Of a DNA stretch of 64,000 bases, positions 61,165 to 64,000 are shown piece after piece. The notes beneath the pieces were generated by a model. The model saw only the letters and a list, made by a program, of their open reading frames with translations, made no database searches and was not told where the DNA came from. The stretch is from Doris montereyensis (lineage: Eukaryota > Mollusca > Gastropoda > Nudibranchia > Dorididae), in assembly GCA_037039925.1 (NCBI GenBank), contig JAXRKP010001034.1, positions 107,501-171,500 on the forward strand, written 5' to 3'. Every line of letters starts with the position of its first letter. The stretch's first letter is position 1. A program made the position numbers and the translations under genes.

Positions 61165-61440
61165 GTGCCGTCTGCTGGGCACCAAAAGGTGGTTGGCATG
61201 GCATTCCCATTTCTTTAGAGAAAGGAATAGACTATCATCCAGTTTATGCTCAATGCAACGGGAGTCCAGCCATGTTGTGTAAGTGAGCAAATGGATAATT
61301 TTTGCTTGCCCAAGGAAAAAAAAACGAAATACCTGAGGTGGAGCGTGAACCCAGTACCTCTGGGTCACAGTGCAATGCCTTTAACCACATTAGCTACTCT
61401 TAAAAAGGAGGCTGTTGGTGGGGGCTACTGGTAGGGCTTA
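61165..61440 (-). mobile_element. tRNA-derived SINE in JNK intron 1
   Basis: On the minus strand the head reads 'gagtagctaatgtggttaaa' and has a B-box-like 'gggttcacgctcc' (plus strand 61345-61357), followed by a body with 'ttgggcaagcaaaaattatc'. The tRNA fold is degenerate, so it is not a working tRNA gene. Confidence 0.6.
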
Positions 61441-61550
61441 TTTCTTTTCTTTCCTTTCATTCTTTCACTTATTTTTCATTTTGCTATTTCCTCTTAATTC
61501 ATCCTGAGATCATTGCACATGGTGGATGAGGTAAATTTCAATGAAACAAA
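61408..61550 (+). repeat. Interspersed repeat, copy 1
   Basis: The segment with 'gctactggtaggg', a CTTTTC-rich tract, 'atttcctcttaattcatcct' and 'gaggtaaatttcaatgaa' recurs at 63385-63525 in the same orientation. Confidence 0.7.
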
Positions 61551-61855
61551 ACTTTTATATTATCCTCTTCTCGTGGTTTCTTCTTCTTTCTTTGACATTT
61601 TTTCATGTGCTTTCTGAATGTGTTCTAGATATGAGATTAGAAACATTATAAAGTGATTGTTTACAACATGCATGTACCCTAAACTTCTCCTTAGTTCCAG
61701 CTGCTTCAGAGATGCAATTTATTAGTACATGTATCTGGTCTCTATGTCTCAATTCCAGCAAGCCTTTTGTTCCATCTGCAAAGTATCCATTTTCAGTCGC
61801 CTGTATTCATCTCCCAATAAAACATTTTAAAATCAGGATACAGTCAGTCACTTTC

Positions 61856-62202
<347 letters not shown>

Positions 62203-62213
62203 TGAGTTTTAGT

Positions 62214-63384
62214 GTTACGTATATATGTGTACTGTATATATCTAAATTGTAGGTAATATCTGTTCAGGTTGTCGATAAGTAAAAAATATTAGTAAAGATT
62301 TTACTACTTTTTACTCCTGGCATATTATGATATACTAGGCAAGTTGAGCGTGTCTGATTTTCTAAATCCAATGCAGTTGCTTTGTCCTTTTGTTCTGAGT
62401 CCAGAAAAGTGCTCCCATTAGTTTACTGACCCTAGTTTTTCTGTATATGTTGAAACACGCACATATGAACACATAGAGCATATGCTCAATACTTTAAAAT
62501 GGATTTTACTATCTTCCAAGGAATTATAATGTTATTCTTTTAGAGATAGAACAAATTTGTTGTGAGAAATTTATGGCTGGTAAAGAGGAGAGTGATATGT
62601 TTGTCGATCAAAGACACATACAGTGGCGATACATGGTTAATCTTTAAAGAACCAGGAGAATAGAAATTGCAATGTTTTGATTTATTTTACTGATATTGGT
62701 AAACATGCAAGTATCCATTAATTTCTGTTCTCTATTCATCTTTGTCACGAGGTTGACGAAAAGTAGACCGTATGTGACCAAATGAAGGCAGTTTATTTGA
62801 CCTATAGATGTTTTTGATTTACACACCTTCAAATTTACCAGCAAGTAGACAGAATGTTTTTGATTATCTAGCCAACACCGTGTACCCGAACATGTAAGAA
62901 ATGCTCCAATGGGTGTCGCATAAACGTTTGATATATACGCTGAAGTTTGTTCGTGCTTCAGTTACGGATTTCAAGCATGAGTGAAAAGAGGCCTAACCCG
63001 TCTCCACCGACCACTTCTTAGACGGCATGAACTCGCAGGCCTTTGAAGCTGTTTTGGGGTTCATTTGACCGTTAATGCAACTTTTCATTGGAAATGCAAC
63101 CCACATTTTTTTCCTTACAACAAAGCAGTGGTCTTAATATTGCACTGACGTATAAAGGTCCTGTGTCTGCTATTGAAATATCTAAAGAAACATTTTGAAA
63201 TGGCGTCAAGAGAAATGCTGGGTTAGTGGGAGTGTATTAACATGATTTTCCTCAAAAAAATTATGAGATTATCGTGGGCGACTTACCATTCAATAACGTG
63301 TAAAGTACCAATTCCTTGTTGCATCTCTTGTTTGTCTGGTGTTATTTTTAATATTTTGTCTCTTTGTCCCGCCCCATCCATCAG
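62214..63384. other. JNK intron 1 or flank; no gene seen
   Basis: No coding exon with JNK similarity and no recognisable repeat. Confidence 0.4.
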
Positions 63385-63525
63385 TGGGCGGTTGGCGGGT
63401 GCTACTGGTAGGTTATATTTCTTTTCCTTTCACTTTTCATCTATCTTTCATCTTTCTGTTTCCTCTTAACTCACCCTGGGATCGCCGCATACGACGGACG
63501 GTAAATTTCAACGAATCAAAAACCC
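63385..63525 (+). repeat. Interspersed repeat, copy 2
   Basis: Diverged match to 61408-61550: 'gtgctactggtaggtt', 'tttcctcttaactcaccctg' and 'acggtaaatttcaacgaa' in the same order. Confidence 0.7.
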
Positions 63526-63544
63526 CATCCATTATCTAAATGTT

Positions 63545-63883
63545 CTAGGCAACGCTTACTCCTAGTTGAACCAACCCCCTCCCCCCTTCCAAACAACCCC
63601 AACAAAATAATTTTAAAACCGTTAAAAAAAACAACAAACAGACTGACCACTCGTTTGATAGTACATGTAGTATGCCAATAGTATTCTTCGCGATGTCAGG
63701 TTTCCACCCTATCTCGCGGATTATTTTTATGAACCTCCTTGTCATGGTGCTGTGTCTAATGGTCCTTGATCTGTCATATATTTCAAAGTTTACATTTTTC
63801 CAATTGTCATGTGAGGCTGTTGAAAGAAGTATCGAATAGCGTAAGGCGTTACGTTTGTTGCCTTGTTTATTTTCACGCATCAT
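63545..63883 (-). CDS. Unrecognised 112-codon ORF, doubtful
   Basis: Minus-strand frame open from about 63920 to 63545, beginning MMRENKQGNKRNALRYS, with a block 'STMTRRFIKIIREIGWKPDI'. The composition is less biased than most chance ORFs here. No domain, no clear splice sites and no start preference. It could be an exon on the opposite strand to JNK, a repeat-derived frame or chance. Confidence 0.2.
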   Translation of the reverse strand: MMRENKQGNKRNALRYSILLSTASHDNWKNVNFEIYDRSRTIRHSTMTRRFIKIIREIGWKPDIAKNTIGILHVLSNEWSVCLLFFLTVLKLFCWGCLEGGRGLVQLGVSVA

Positions 63884-64000
63884 ATTGCGAGGGGCATGGG
63901 TGATCTTCTGGTGTATTTAACTTACTTTTCAACGACAGCTGTGGTTTCCCTTTCCATTTCGTTCTAGCACCACAGTCCCTTTCTTTCGGTGATGTGGGAG

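Overview
This is a eukaryotic, intron-bearing, AT-rich and very repeat-rich window. Two conserved animal genes are visible. Together with the repeat types (tRNA-derived SINEs with a 'GGGTACTCATTTACACCT'-like body, APE-type LINEs, long GA/CT and TA tracts, dense TCTAGATCTAGA motifs), they suggest a lophotrochozoan, most likely a mollusc. The species cannot be named from the sequence alone.

Genes. (1) A minus-strand RhoGAP gene has six coding exons between 36849 and 28289. It encodes an N-terminal PH domain, a central RhoGAP domain with its arginine finger, Pro-rich linkers and a C-terminal coiled coil, the architecture of the ARHGAP22/24/25 (FilGAP) family. All splice sites and phases agree, but two exons each carry a net one-base frame break, so the locus is either mis-assembled or inactivated. 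(2) At 60647-60762 on the plus strand lies the first coding exon of a JNK (MAPK8/9/10) orthologue, ending in a clean GT donor. The rest of that gene runs off the right edge.

Layout. 1-6.2 kb holds satellite-like DNA: a 42-bp minisatellite, a 22/44-bp higher-order tandem array and an 850-bp ACT/AAT tract. 7.1-14.9 kb holds three LINE copies, two in tandem on the minus strand and one head-to-head with them across a 22-bp palindrome. 17.2-18.6 kb is a nested foldback element. 28.2-36.9 kb is the RhoGAP gene, whose introns hold oppositely oriented MITEs and complementary GA and CT tracts. 40.2-43.4 kb has two direct copies of a 1.4-kb TA-flanked TIR element, with a third, inverted copy at 52.2-53.5 kb. 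43.6-48.1 kb is a complete Ty3/gypsy-type LTR retrotransposon inserted in a TA microsatellite, with identical LTRs, a probable -1 frameshift signal between gag and pol, and one frame break inside pol. 55.7-59.1 kb is the longest LINE copy, with three 5' monomer repeats. The JNK exon and more microsatellites close the window.

The two host genes show no operon-like relation. Most of the remaining DNA is transposon-derived or simple repeat. The points most worth following are the frameshift cassette of the LTR element, the TIR element packed with TGTGCGA motifs and carrying small conserved ORFs, and the complementary repeats that bracket the catalytic exons of the RhoGAP gene.
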